Shown piece by piece: positions 1 to 8,757 of a stretch of DNA of 64,000 bases. A program made the translations under genes and the position numbers. The stretch is from TMP-86 sp039807285 (GTDB taxonomy: Bacteria; Pseudomonadota; Gammaproteobacteria; Steroidobacterales; Steroidobacteraceae), in assembly GCA_044226785.1 (NCBI GenBank), contig JBGAGK010000005.1, positions 1 to 64,000 of the forward strand, read 5' to 3'. The notes below the pieces were generated by a model that searched no databases, had not been told where the DNA came from, and worked only from the letters and a program-made list of their open reading frames with translations. Position 1 is the first letter of the stretch. Each line of letters opens with the position of its first letter.

Positions 1-1
1 G

Positions 2-1366
2 CTGTCGACGCCCGAGGAGAACCGCTGGCGCCTGATCGTCGGTGCGTTCATGGAAAGTTACCGCATCTATGACCAGACCGACTGGGGATACAGGAGTCTG
101 CCGGCTTGCACCTCGGATGGTCCGGCGGGTACGCCCGGCAACACGGGATGCCTGAGCAATGTCGCCACCGGCGGGGGATCTAACCTGACGGGTCCAGGTT
201 TTCGCAGCGACAACGTCGCCTTCTTCGAGGATGCCCAGCGTGGCTACAGGCAGACTGCGTTCTTCGCCTCGGCGGACATCGATATCATCCCCAAGGTGCT
301 GACGCTGACCGCGGGTGCCCGGCACTACCGCTACAAGATCGCGCAGACAGGCTGGGTCACGGGGAGCTTCGGCTGCTTCGAATCCGGAACCGCACCGTGC
401 ACCTACTACGGCACCAACATGGACGCGGAGAACCTGGACTCGACCTACTCGGGCACGAAGGGCCGCGCCAACCTGACCTGGCACATCACGCCGGACACGA
501 TGGTGTATTTCACCTGGTCCCAGGGCTATCGGCCGGGCGGATTCAACCGCAAGGGCGGGTCGGCGTTGCCGGGCACCGACGGCAACCCCCAACTCTTCAA
601 GCCCCTGGCCTTTGCACCGGACTCGCTCAACAACACGGAACTGGGCTGGAAGACCGAGTTTTTCGACCACCGGATCCAGATCAACGGCTCGATCTACGAG
701 GAAAAGTGGAAAAATGTGCAGACGTCCCTGTTCAATCCCGGCGTATTCGGCAACCTGATCTTCGTAACCAACGGACCGGATTACCGCATCAGGGGCCTGG
801 AACTGCAGATCAATGCCGTAGTGGCACCCGGACTCACGCTCATGGGTTCTGGTTCGTGGAACAATAGCCGCCAGACCAACTCCCCGCTCCTGATCTCCAA
901 CAATCCGGCCAGCAACAACTATGGAAACCCGATCACCGACTACGTATTCCGGGGACAACTGACCTCGGCCCTGAACCCGTTCGGCGAGGCAGGCGGGGTC
1001 ACGGCGTTCTCGCCCTCGGCGCAGTGGAATTTGCGGGCCCGGTATGACTGGGCGGCTAGCGAGTACAAGTTCTTCATCCTGGGAGGTGTGCAGCATGTGG
1101 GTCAGATGTACTCCCAGGTTGACAATGGCACGAATGGTGATGCAGTTGTAAACGTCGATACGACAGCGCTCCGATACAGTATCCCTGCCCGCTCCTCATA
1201 CGATGCCTCTGCAGGCGTGACCAGGGACAACTGGAACGTGCAGATCTTCGGCCAGAACCTGGCAAATTCGCATGCCAGCGTGTTCACCTCCGCGTCACAG
1301 TTCATCCGCGCTGAAGTGCCGATGCGCCCGCGGGTTCTGGGCGTGAAATTCGGCCTCAAGTTCTGA
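2..1366 (+). CDS. TonB-dependent receptor, C-terminal part (5' end outside window)
   Basis: The reading frame is open from base 2, so the gene begins before the window and only the last ~454 residues are seen. The sequence is the beta-barrel part of a TonB-dependent outer-membrane receptor: alternating aromatic/polar strands, a TWSQGYRPGGFNRKGG segment typical of the family, and a last strand ending VLGVKFGLKF with a terminal Phe, the usual BamA recognition signal. Such receptors import siderophores, cobalamin or scarce organic substrates using TonB energy. No plug domain or TonB box can be judged. It is followed after 80 bp by a TPR-sulfotransferase gene on the same strand. The substrate cannot be told from sequence. 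Confidence 0.9.
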   Translation: MSTPEENRWRLIVGAFMESYRIYDQTDWGYRSLPACTSDGPAGTPGNTGCLSNVATGGGSNLTGPGFRSDNVAFFEDAQRGYRQTAFFASADIDIIPKVLTLTAGARHYRYKIAQTGWVTGSFGCFESGTAPCTYYGTNMDAENLDSTYSGTKGRANLTWHITPDTMVYFTWSQGYRPGGFNRKGGSALPGTDGNPQLFKPLAFAPDSLNNTELGWKTEFFDHRIQINGSIYEEKWKNVQTSLFNPGVFGNLIFVTNGPDYRIRGLELQINAVVAPGLTLMGSGSWNNSRQTNSPLLISNNPASNNYGNPITDYVFRGQLTSALNPFGEAGGVTAFSPSAQWNLRARYDWAASEYKFFILGGVQHVGQMYSQVDNGTNGDAVVNVDTTALRYSIPARSSYDASAGVTRDNWNVQIFGQNLANSHASVFTSASQFIRAEVPMRPRVLGVKFGLKF

Positions 1367-1446
1367 CCAGCTGCTGAATCAGACGGAATGGCAGGGGATG
1401 CACTGACGACAATGCCGCTGCCGTTCATGGCGATCCGCCGAACCTC

Positions 1447-3465
1447 ATGGTGAACATGACCACGACCCCGACTGCGACGATGTCCCCGGTCGAACAGGAG
1501 CTGGCGCGCATCCGTCAGTTGATGGAAAAGCAGCGCTTCGCGGATGCCTATACTGCGGCACGTGCGCTGTCGGCCCAGGTGCCGGAAAATCGCGATGTGC
1601 TTTACATGATTGCGGTCACCCAGCGCTATCTCGGCCAGATCGACGATGCGCTGGCAACGCTTCTGCAGTTGCAGCGTCTGCATCCCGGATACAGCCGACT
1701 GTATCAGGAGCGGGGCCACTGCTTCATTGCTCGAAAGGACGCTCCCAAGGCCATCGACGCATTTCTTGCGGCGGTCAACATCAATCCCGCCCTGCCAGCA
1801 AGCTGGAGCCGGCTCGAGAGCCTGTTCCGGATGAGCGGCCGGCAACAGGAAGCTGTGATGGCTGCGGGTCATGTCGCCGCGCTGGAGAAGCTGCCGCTGG
1901 CAGTGATCACGGCGACCGGGTTGTTTGCGGATGGCGAGCTTGCGGCCGCGGAGCAGATGACCCGCCAGTTCCTGATCGAGAACGGCAACCACATCGAAGC
2001 CATGCGGCTGCTGGCCCGGATCGGCCTGGAACATGATGTGCTCGATGACGCGGAACTGCTGCTTCGCGCCGTGCTGGATCTGGCGCCCGATTATCACGCG
2101 GCCCGCTATGACTATGCCCGTACGCTGCTTCGGCGACATCAGCACCAGCAGGCCCTGTCCGAACTGGACACGCTGATCAGGCTCGACCCGGCCAACCGCG
2201 CTTATCGTACAACCTATGCCACGGCCGTGGTGGGCCTCGGGCAGCACGAGCGGGCCCTGGCGCTGTATCAGGAATTGCTGAAAGACGCGCCCCGCTCAGC
2301 GGACCTGTATCTGTCCATTGCGCACACCTGCAAGACCCTGGGCCGGACACCGGAAGCAATCGCTGCTTACCACGCGGCCATGGAGGCGCGCCCGGCATTC
2401 GGGGATGCCTACTGGAGTCTGGCCAACCTCAAGACCTATCGCTTCACGGATGAGGAAATCCAGCGCATGCGCGATGAGGAGCGTGCTGAATCCACCACGA
2501 AGGTCGACCGCTATCATCTGTGCTTTGCGCTGGGCAAGGCGCTGGAGGATCGCGGCGAGTACGCTGACTCGTTTGCCTGCTACGAACGAGGCAACGCGCT
2601 GAAGAAGTCCGACCTGCGCTACCGCCCCGAAACCATCGAACACAACACCCGCATGCAGATCCAGATCTGTACCGCCGGGTTTTTCGAGCATCACCGGGGC
2701 ACAGGATGCCCGGCTCCAGATCCCATCTTCATCATCGGCCTGCCGCGCTCAGGCTCCACCCTGCTCGAACAGATATTGGCCTCGCACAGCCAGGTGGAAG
2801 GCACCCAGGAACTGGCCGATGTTCCGCGCATCGTGCAGGAACTTCAGGGCCACGAGGCCACCTATGATGATCCGCAGTCGCGCCGCTACCCTCGCCTGCT
2901 GGCGCAGATGACGGCAGGCGAATTCACCCGGCTGGGCGAAAAGTACATCAGCGACACCCGTGTCTACCGGACCGGCAAGCCATTTTTCATCGACAAGATG
3001 CCCAACAATTTCCGCCATGTGGGGCTCATCCACACCATGCTCCCCAACGCGAAGATCATCGACGCGCGTCGTGAACCCATGGCCTGCTGTTTCAGCAACT
3101 TCAAGCAACTGTTCGCGGCCGGACAGGAATTCACCTACAGCCTCGAGGACATCGGCCGGTACTACCGTACTTACGTGGAACTCATGGAGCACTGGGATGC
3201 GATGCTGCCGGGCCGCATCCTGCGCGTGCAGCATGAGGACGTGGTCGATGATCTGGAAGGCAGCGTGCGTCGGCTTCTGGATTTCTGCGGGCTGCCCTTT
3301 GAACCGGCATGTCTGGAATTTCACCGCACGGAGCGCAGCGTGCGCACGGCCAGTTCGGAGCAGGTGCGCCGCCCCATCTTCAGGGAAGGGCTGGATCAAT
3401 GGCGGCCGTTCGAACCCTTTCTCGAACCATTGAAGCAGTCTCTGGGTCCGCTGGCCCATGCCTGA
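1447..3465 (+). CDS. TPR-repeat sulfotransferase family protein
   Basis: This is a 672-residue two-part protein. Roughly residues 10-340 are tandem tetratricopeptide repeats (helical pairs with the A..Y..LG..A pattern), a protein-interaction scaffold. From about residue 420 a sulfotransferase domain begins with PIFIIGLPRSGSTLLEQ, the P-loop-like 5'-phosphosulfate loop that binds PAPS, followed by FIDKMPNNFRHVG and by the later RREP segment that fits the 3'-phosphate region. No signal peptide is seen, so it is probably cytoplasmic. No clear ribosome-binding site marks the start, and ATG at 1456 is equally possible. Its last 8 bases overlap the MFS gene. The sulfate acceptor is unknown. Confidence 0.85.
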   Translation: MVNMTTTPTATMSPVEQELARIRQLMEKQRFADAYTAARALSAQVPENRDVLYMIAVTQRYLGQIDDALATLLQLQRLHPGYSRLYQERGHCFIARKDAPKAIDAFLAAVNINPALPASWSRLESLFRMSGRQQEAVMAAGHVAALEKLPLAVITATGLFADGELAAAEQMTRQFLIENGNHIEAMRLLARIGLEHDVLDDAELLLRAVLDLAPDYHAARYDYARTLLRRHQHQQALSELDTLIRLDPANRAYRTTYATAVVGLGQHERALALYQELLKDAPRSADLYLSIAHTCKTLGRTPEAIAAYHAAMEARPAFGDAYWSLANLKTYRFTDEEIQRMRDEERAESTTKVDRYHLCFALGKALEDRGEYADSFACYERGNALKKSDLRYRPETIEHNTRMQIQICTAGFFEHHRGTGCPAPDPIFIIGLPRSGSTLLEQILASHSQVEGTQELADVPRIVQELQGHEATYDDPQSRRYPRLLAQMTAGEFTRLGEKYISDTRVYRTGKPFFIDKMPNNFRHVGLIHTMLPNAKIIDARREPMACCFSNFKQLFAAGQEFTYSLEDIGRYYRTYVELMEHWDAMLPGRILRVQHEDVVDDLEGSVRRLLDFCGLPFEPACLEFHRTERSVRTASSEQVRRPIFREGLDQWRPFEPFLEPLKQSLGPLAHA

Positions 3466-4792
3466 GCCAGCGATCGGGGAACCCGATACGGACCTGGCAG
3501 GCGCCATGAGCCACGTCCGCTGGCGAATCTTCGCATTCCTGTTCGGCTTCGGCTTCGTCGCCTATTTCCAGCAGAAGAGCATCACCGTGGCGGCCGAGCG
3601 CATGATGCCCGAATTGCAGCTCTCACAGCAGCAGATCGGCTGGATCATGCAGGCGTTCGTCATCGGATACACCCTGTTCCAGCTGCCCGGCGGCTTGCTG
3701 GGCCAGAAGCTCGGGGCACGGGCGGCATTCACACTGATCAGCCTCGTGGCATTTCTCGCCATGCTGGGCACCGCTCTCGCACCGGCTCTGGCCAGCGGAT
3801 CGGCCTTGTTCATGGCGCTGATCGGCGCACAGCTCCTGCTGGGCCTGGCGCAGGGTGGCATCTTCCCGATCTCGGCGGGAGCGTTCGAGAGCTGGTTTCC
3901 GCCCCGGCACTGGGCCTGGGTCCAGGGCCTCCAGACCATGGGATTGCAGGCAGGAGCCGCCATGACGCCGCTCCTGATTGCGCCTCTCATGACTGCCTTC
4001 AACTGGCAGCAGGCCATCGAGTTCACGACCCTGCCGGTGCTGCTGCTCATCGCGGGCTGGAGCTGGTACGCCCGCAATACGCCGCGGGACCATCCCGGCG
4101 TGCTGCCAGCCGAGCTCGCCGAGATCGGTGATCGCGCCGGGGAGCAGATCCACAGGCAGCCCGTCCTTGCGCGACTGGCCACGGTGCTGAGCAGCCGCCA
4201 TGTGCCGCTCCTGTTCCTGTCCTACCTGTGCATGAACTATACGTTCTACCTGCTGGCGAACTGGGTGTTCCTGTACCTGGTGCAACAGAGACACTTCTCG
4301 GTGCTGGAGAGCAGTTGGCTGGCCAGCGTTCCGCCCTTGGCCGCAGCAGCGGGCGCGGGTCTGGGGGGCTGGCTCACGGGGCGAGCCTGCCGGAAATGCG
4401 GTGCGCGATGGGGCTATCGGCTGGTACCTGTGCTGGCCCTGCCGTCCGCTGCCCTTCTGCTGCTCGTCGCCGTGAATACCGACAAGGCTTATCTTGCGGT
4501 GATACTGCTTGCGTTGTGTTACGGCCTGGTCGAACTGACCGAAGGATCCTACTGGGGCGGCGCCATGAACATCGGGCGCGGCGATTCCATGATGGTCTGC
4601 GGCGTGATGAATACCGGCGGGAACCTGGGCGGCATTATCGGAATTCCCCTCGTGGCGTACTGGTCAGGACATCATCGCTGGGATGTGGCGATCTGGATCG
4701 GAGTCGCTCTTGCATTGCTGAGTGCGATTGCGTGGCTGGCCATCAACGCCGATGCCGGGAGGCGGGAAACCGCAGAGCCGATACATGGGTGA
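3458..4792 (+). CDS. MFS transporter
   Basis: About 12 hydrophobic segments and a GLLGQKLGAR loop between helices 2 and 3 identify a major facilitator superfamily permease of the inner membrane, most like the anion:cation symporter or sugar-acid branches. The ATG at 3458 lies in ATGCCTGA, overlapping the sulfotransferase stop by 8 bp, which favours translational coupling. An internal ATG at 3507 with GGCAGG upstream would give a protein starting MSHVRWRIF and is a real alternative. The downstream NCS1 gene overlaps its stop in the same way. The substrate is not predictable; the setting with a receptor and an NCS1 permease suggests uptake of an organic nutrient. Confidence 0.85.
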   Translation: MPEPAIGEPDTDLAGAMSHVRWRIFAFLFGFGFVAYFQQKSITVAAERMMPELQLSQQQIGWIMQAFVIGYTLFQLPGGLLGQKLGARAAFTLISLVAFLAMLGTALAPALASGSALFMALIGAQLLLGLAQGGIFPISAGAFESWFPPRHWAWVQGLQTMGLQAGAAMTPLLIAPLMTAFNWQQAIEFTTLPVLLLIAGWSWYARNTPRDHPGVLPAELAEIGDRAGEQIHRQPVLARLATVLSSRHVPLLFLSYLCMNYTFYLLANWVFLYLVQQRHFSVLESSWLASVPPLAAAAGAGLGGWLTGRACRKCGARWGYRLVPVLALPSAALLLLVAVNTDKAYLAVILLALCYGLVELTEGSYWGGAMNIGRGDSMMVCGVMNTGGNLGGIIGIPLVAYWSGHHRWDVAIWIGVALALLSAIAWLAINADAGRRETAEPIHG

Positions 4793-6242
4793 GCAAGTGA
4801 ACAATCAGGATCCCACCCCTGATTCCGAACGACCGGCAAGGCAGATCGTCGAACATCGCTCCATCGACTATGTGCCGCGTTCCGAGCGGCACGGCAAGGT
4901 CTGGCACTTGTGGCCGGTGTGGTTCTCAGGCGATGCGCATCTGGCCACGCTTGCCGCAGGAGTGGTTGGCGTGGCACTTGGCGGCAACCTGCTGTGGTCG
5001 GCAATTGCCGTGACGCTGGGCAGCGCCCTGGGAACCTTCTTCATGGCCTTCCATTCCGCCCAGGGCCCGCAACTGGGCCTGCCGCAGATGATCCAGTCCC
5101 GGCCGCAGTTCGGTTATCGAGGGGCGCTTCTGGTCTGGCTGGTGGCACTCATCGCCTACATCGGCTACAACGCCTTCAATCAGCTCCTGGCGGCGCAGGC
5201 GTTTCATCAGCTGGTACCCACGGTTTCCGACAATTCCGGCGCGACCATCGTGGTGTTCAACCTGGTTGCCGTGTCTCTTGCGGTGCTTGGCTATGACCTG
5301 ATCCACATTGCGCAGCGCTGGATCGCCTTCATCATGATCGGCATGCTGGTGCTGTTCACGCTTGCAATCGGTTTTCATGAGTCCTGGCCTGCCGATGCGT
5401 TCGATGTGCACGGTTTCAGGGGCGTGTCCTTTCTTGCGGCGATGTTCGCAGCTGCCGCTTACCAGATCAGCTGGTCCATCTATGTCTCCGACTACTCGAG
5501 GTATCTGCCGCGCGATGTCTCGGTCCGCGCCTCGTTCTGGTGGACTTACGTCGGCGCCTTCATCGGTGGAACCTGGATGATGCTGGTGGGTACCATCGCG
5601 GCTTCCCTGATACCGGTACGTAATGTGGCCGAGGCCATGCAGCGGGCAGCCGATGCGGCCATGCCCGGCCTGGGCACACCGCTGGTCGTCGCCTCCATGC
5701 TGGGGCTTGTCACGATCTCCTCGCTCAATTTCTACGGGGCCTCCCTTACACTGCTCGGCATTGCCAGCTCGTTCGGCCGGCTGCGCCTGACCGTGGGTAC
5801 CCGGCTTGCGAGCCTGGCATTGCTGATGGTGGTGACCACCGGCATCGCGCTGGTCGCGTCGCATGATTTCATCAACGCCTTTGAAGTCTGGCTGGCCATC
5901 CTGCTGTACCTGTTCACCCCCTGGACGGCCATCAACCTGGTGGATTTTTACTGGGTGCGACGCGGCCATTATTCGATTCGCGAGATCTTCAATCCGCGGG
6001 GCATGTATGGCATGTGGAACTGGCGCGGCTTGCTTGCCTACGGTGTGGGCTTCATCGTCATGATCCCCTTCTTCAGTACCACGCTGTACCGGGGCCCCGT
6101 GGCCAGGGCACTCGGAAATGCGGATATCGCCATGCTGGTGGGCCTCCCGGTTTCGGCGCTTGTTTATCTCTGGGCCTGCCGCTCCATGGACATTGACGAA
6201 GACCGCCGCATGGCGGAGGCGGCCGACGCCGGGCTTGATTGA
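4785..6242 (+). CDS. NCS1-family purine-cytosine permease-like transporter
   Basis: This 485-residue membrane protein begins with a hydrophilic N-terminus containing SIDYVPRSERHGK, a pattern shared by nucleobase:cation symporter-1 proteins, followed by ~12 membrane helices (YQISWSIYVSDYSRYLPR is a family landmark around helix 6). The family moves cytosine, purines, hydantoins, allantoin or related rings with H+ or Na+. The start at 4785 is chosen because ATGGGTGA overlaps the MFS stop by 8 bp, and because the open frame upstream of it lies inside the MFS gene. It is the last gene of the first + strand cluster. A second NCS1 gene occurs at 19737. Confidence 0.88.
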   Translation: MGEQVNNQDPTPDSERPARQIVEHRSIDYVPRSERHGKVWHLWPVWFSGDAHLATLAAGVVGVALGGNLLWSAIAVTLGSALGTFFMAFHSAQGPQLGLPQMIQSRPQFGYRGALLVWLVALIAYIGYNAFNQLLAAQAFHQLVPTVSDNSGATIVVFNLVAVSLAVLGYDLIHIAQRWIAFIMIGMLVLFTLAIGFHESWPADAFDVHGFRGVSFLAAMFAAAAYQISWSIYVSDYSRYLPRDVSVRASFWWTYVGAFIGGTWMMLVGTIAASLIPVRNVAEAMQRAADAAMPGLGTPLVVASMLGLVTISSLNFYGASLTLLGIASSFGRLRLTVGTRLASLALLMVVTTGIALVASHDFINAFEVWLAILLYLFTPWTAINLVDFYWVRRGHYSIREIFNPRGMYGMWNWRGLLAYGVGFIVMIPFFSTTLYRGPVARALGNADIAMLVGLPVSALVYLWACRSMDIDEDRRMAEAADAGLD

Positions 6243-6276
6243 GCGCGATGAGCCGGCTCGCCGGCAGGCTACGCCA

Positions 6277-6780
6277 TCAGAAGATGCCCAACTCCAGCCC
6301 ACTGGCAAGTGTGGCACCCAGTTCGCGGCAGCGCTGAAGATCCGGTTCAGCAATGTGCTTGGGAGCGAGGATTGCTTCCGGCGTCTGCGCCTGCGTGCAG
6401 ACGATCAGCGGCGGCGCGACGGCCTTCAGCCGCCAGCCCGTGGCGATGCGCTCGAGTTGCCGAGCGGCATTGCTGCCATCACTCCCCGCGCAGATGAGGC
6501 AGGCGTAGGGGCGCGCCACGATCTTGTCCAGCACGGCATAGTAGGTGCGATCGAAGAATGCCTTCATGACCCCCGCGATGGCGGCCAGGTTCTCCGGTGT
6601 AGCGAACAGGTAGGCCTGGGCCGAGAGCAGATCCTGCGCATTCGCCGCCTCCGCCCGGAGCACTTGTACCGGAACGTCGGGTGCCGCCTGCTTTGCGCCC
6701 TGCTGGGCCGCCTCGATCATCTGCAGGGTTCCACCGGTGGAGGAGTAGTACACCATCAGCATGCGTGCAGTTGTCGTCAT
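6277..6780 (-). CDS. flavodoxin / NADPH-dependent FMN reductase-like protein
   Basis: The 167-residue product starts with a short lead and then MLMVYYSSTGGTLQMIEAA, the flavodoxin-type phosphate-binding loop (S-S-T-G-G-T) that holds FMN. YLFATPENLAAIAGVMKAFFDR matches the second flavin-contacting loop of WrbA/flavodoxin-like proteins. A soluble cytoplasmic electron-transfer or quinone/oxidoreductase role is likely, but no specific reaction can be assigned. ATG at 6780 is preferred; the frame stays open another 24 bases upstream. The gene lies 10 bp downstream of the sugar dehydrogenase lipoprotein gene on the same strand, so the two may share a transcript. Confidence 0.75.
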   Translation of the reverse strand: MTTTARMLMVYYSSTGGTLQMIEAAQQGAKQAAPDVPVQVLRAEAANAQDLLSAQAYLFATPENLAAIAGVMKAFFDRTYYAVLDKIVARPYACLICAGSDGSNAARQLERIATGWRLKAVAPPLIVCTQAQTPEAILAPKHIAEPDLQRCRELGATLASGLELGIF

Positions 6781-6790
6781 CGACCGGAGT

Positions 6791-8029
6791 CTAAGGGCAG
6801 GCAACCAGATTGTGCAGGGTGCCCTCGTAATTCACCACCAGCAATTCACCGTCCGATCCCTCTCCGAACGAGCTGATCTTCATGCCGCTCTGCACGCCTC
6901 CGCTCACCCGTATCGTGGGACTGGTATCCCGTGAAATACTGAAAATGCGGCCGGAGACGAAATCACCGAACACGTAACGGCCGGCCAGAGCCGAAATGGA
7001 AGTTCCTCGATACACGAATCCACCGGTGATGGACTGACCCACACCATGATCATATTCGGCCACCGGATCGATGAGATTCTGCGCCGGTCCGCACTCAGAA
7101 TTGTAGGTGTGAGCACCTTCGCGACAGCGCCAACCGTAGTTGCCCCCGCGCACCACCCGGTCCACTTCTTCCCAGGCATCCTGACCGACATCGGCCACCC
7201 AAAGCTCTCCGCTCGCACGGTCAAAACTCCAGCGCCAGGGATTGCGAAATCCGAAGGCGTAGATTTCCGGGCAACCCTGCGCGCCGCCACCGGCGGCACA
7301 CAGCGGATTGCCCGCATGCGGATTGTCGGCCGGTATTCCATAGGGGCTGCCTGCATTCACGTCCAGCCGGATCATCTTGCCCAGCAGTGTGGTCAGCGAC
7401 TGGCCATTGCCGATGCTGCCCCAGGGGTCGCCACTCCCGCCACCATCCCCGAACCCCGCATACAGGTAGCCATCCGGCCCGAACATCAGGTCTCCGCCCT
7501 TGTGGTTGCTCGAGGGTTGATCGACGCTGAGCAGGCTCTTTTCGCTCCCCGGGTCGATGCTGGCACCACCGTCCCGCGTCCGGAACTCAGAAATCTGCGA
7601 GCGCAGGGCAGACGAGCCCACGGTGTAGGACAGATACACGCGCGGGTCTGCTGGAAAGCGGGGATGAAACGCCATGCCGAGCAGACCGGTTTCACCGCCA
7701 CTGCTGATCCGGCCGGAAATGTCGAGCGCCAGGGAACTGCTGCCGACGCTCGCATCGTTGGCAAAGACGCGCACCGTTCCACCCTGCTCCACCACGTACC
7801 AGCGCGAACTGTCACCCGGTGCCTGCATCGCAGCCACGGGCGAGCTGAACCGGAGCGACGCAAATGCCGGTTTGAGTGCAACTCCTGCGCTTGAGCCCGT
7901 GAGGTCGCCTGCAAGACAGACCTGCGCGTCCGGCGTTGCACCCACGCTCCCACTCCCTCCCCCGCAGCCCGCCGCCAGCATCAGGGTGCCCAGGGCAGGC
8001 AACGAACCGTGAAGTCTGCATCCGCGCAT
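6791..8029 (-). CDS. PQQ-dependent sugar dehydrogenase-like lipoprotein
   Basis: A 412-residue exported protein. The N-terminus has a hydrophobic stretch ending in the lipobox LAAGC, so the mature protein should be a lipoprotein lacking residues before Cys22. The body is a six-bladed glucose/sorbosone dehydrogenase propeller: ETGLLGMAFHPRFP, SNHKGGDLMFGPDGYLY and EIYAFGFRNPWRWSFD are conserved blade motifs, with the HKGG and FRNPWR residues near the cofactor and metal site. The family oxidises sugars or alcohols in the periplasm with pyrroloquinoline quinone, though many homologues have no proven activity. GGGAGGT lies at a good distance before ATG 8029. No PQQ synthesis genes are in the window. 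Confidence 0.82.
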   Translation of the reverse strand: MRGCRLHGSLPALGTLMLAAGCGGGSGSVGATPDAQVCLAGDLTGSSAGVALKPAFASLRFSSPVAAMQAPGDSSRWYVVEQGGTVRVFANDASVGSSSLALDISGRISSGGETGLLGMAFHPRFPADPRVYLSYTVGSSALRSQISEFRTRDGGASIDPGSEKSLLSVDQPSSNHKGGDLMFGPDGYLYAGFGDGGGSGDPWGSIGNGQSLTTLLGKMIRLDVNAGSPYGIPADNPHAGNPLCAAGGGAQGCPEIYAFGFRNPWRWSFDRASGELWVADVGQDAWEEVDRVVRGGNYGWRCREGAHTYNSECGPAQNLIDPVAEYDHGVGQSITGGFVYRGTSISALAGRYVFGDFVSGRIFSISRDTSPTIRVSGGVQSGMKISSFGEGSDGELLVVNYEGTLHNLVACP

Positions 8030-8205
8030 GAGCCAGCACCTCCCAACCGAACCGGGCCTTCAGCGGCCACGTCGTGCGGCTCGAATATAAGATCGTTCCC
8101 GGCTATTTCCCACTGTCGCCTGTTGGACACGTGCGAGCCGCACCCCCTTCGGGCAACAAACAGGCATACTTCCCACGGGACCCCAGCCAAGGATGAGAGT
8201 GCGAC

Positions 8206-8757
8206 ATGCCGGCATTTCAACGCGAGATTCCCGTGCGGTTCGGGCATTGCGACCCCGCCGCCATCGTGTTCTATCCACGTTACTTCGAGATGATATCCGC
8301 GCTGGTCGAAGACTGGTTCGAGGACGGCCTTGAAACCAGCGCTCCGGGCCTGATGTATCACCGCCACATCGTCACGCCGACCGTGCATTTCACCGTCGAC
8401 TTCCTCAATGCGGCCTGGTACGGCGATCGCCTGACCTTCAATCTCTGGGTGAAAAAGATCGGCCGCAGTTCCTGCGAACTGCTCATCGAAGGATCACATC
8501 AGGGAAAGATCACCCTGCGCGTGAAGCAGGTGCTGGTCTTCATCCTGGAGCGCACCCGCCGCCCGACACCCATCGCCCCGGACATCGTCAAGCGCATGAA
8601 GCGCTTCTTGCACACCCACGAGCGGACATCCGAACCACTCGTACCCGTGGTTCAGCTGAGGCGCAAACCGCCTCGGCCAGGCGCGCGCGCCCGCAAGCTT
8701 CCCGCCACCCCCGTCAAGACCGGTGAGCGCCGGAGCAAACCCGCGCGCATCAGCTGA
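8206..8757 (+). CDS. acyl-CoA thioesterase, 4HBT hotdog family
   Basis: The 183-residue protein opens with IPVRFGHCDPAAIVFYPRYFE, the signature of 4-hydroxybenzoyl-CoA thioesterase-type hotdog proteins in which the Asp of CDPA is the catalytic acid/nucleophile. The hotdog domain occupies about residues 1-135. The last ~45 residues are Arg/Lys/Pro-rich and have no recognisable fold. It should hydrolyse an acyl- or aryl-CoA in the cytoplasm; the acyl group is unknown. AAGGATGAGA upstream can serve as ribosome-binding site. Its 3' end overlaps the convergent methyltransferase gene by 8 bp. Confidence 0.83.
   Translation: MPAFQREIPVRFGHCDPAAIVFYPRYFEMISALVEDWFEDGLETSAPGLMYHRHIVTPTVHFTVDFLNAAWYGDRLTFNLWVKKIGRSSCELLIEGSHQGKITLRVKQVLVFILERTRRPTPIAPDIVKRMKRFLHTHERTSEPLVPVVQLRRKPPRPGARARKLPATPVKTGERRSKPARIS

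Noticed and set aside
4926..6353. 475-residue open frame antisense to the first NCS1 gene
   Set aside because: Rich in His, Arg, Gln and Gly, no domain; a GC-driven shadow of the permease gene.
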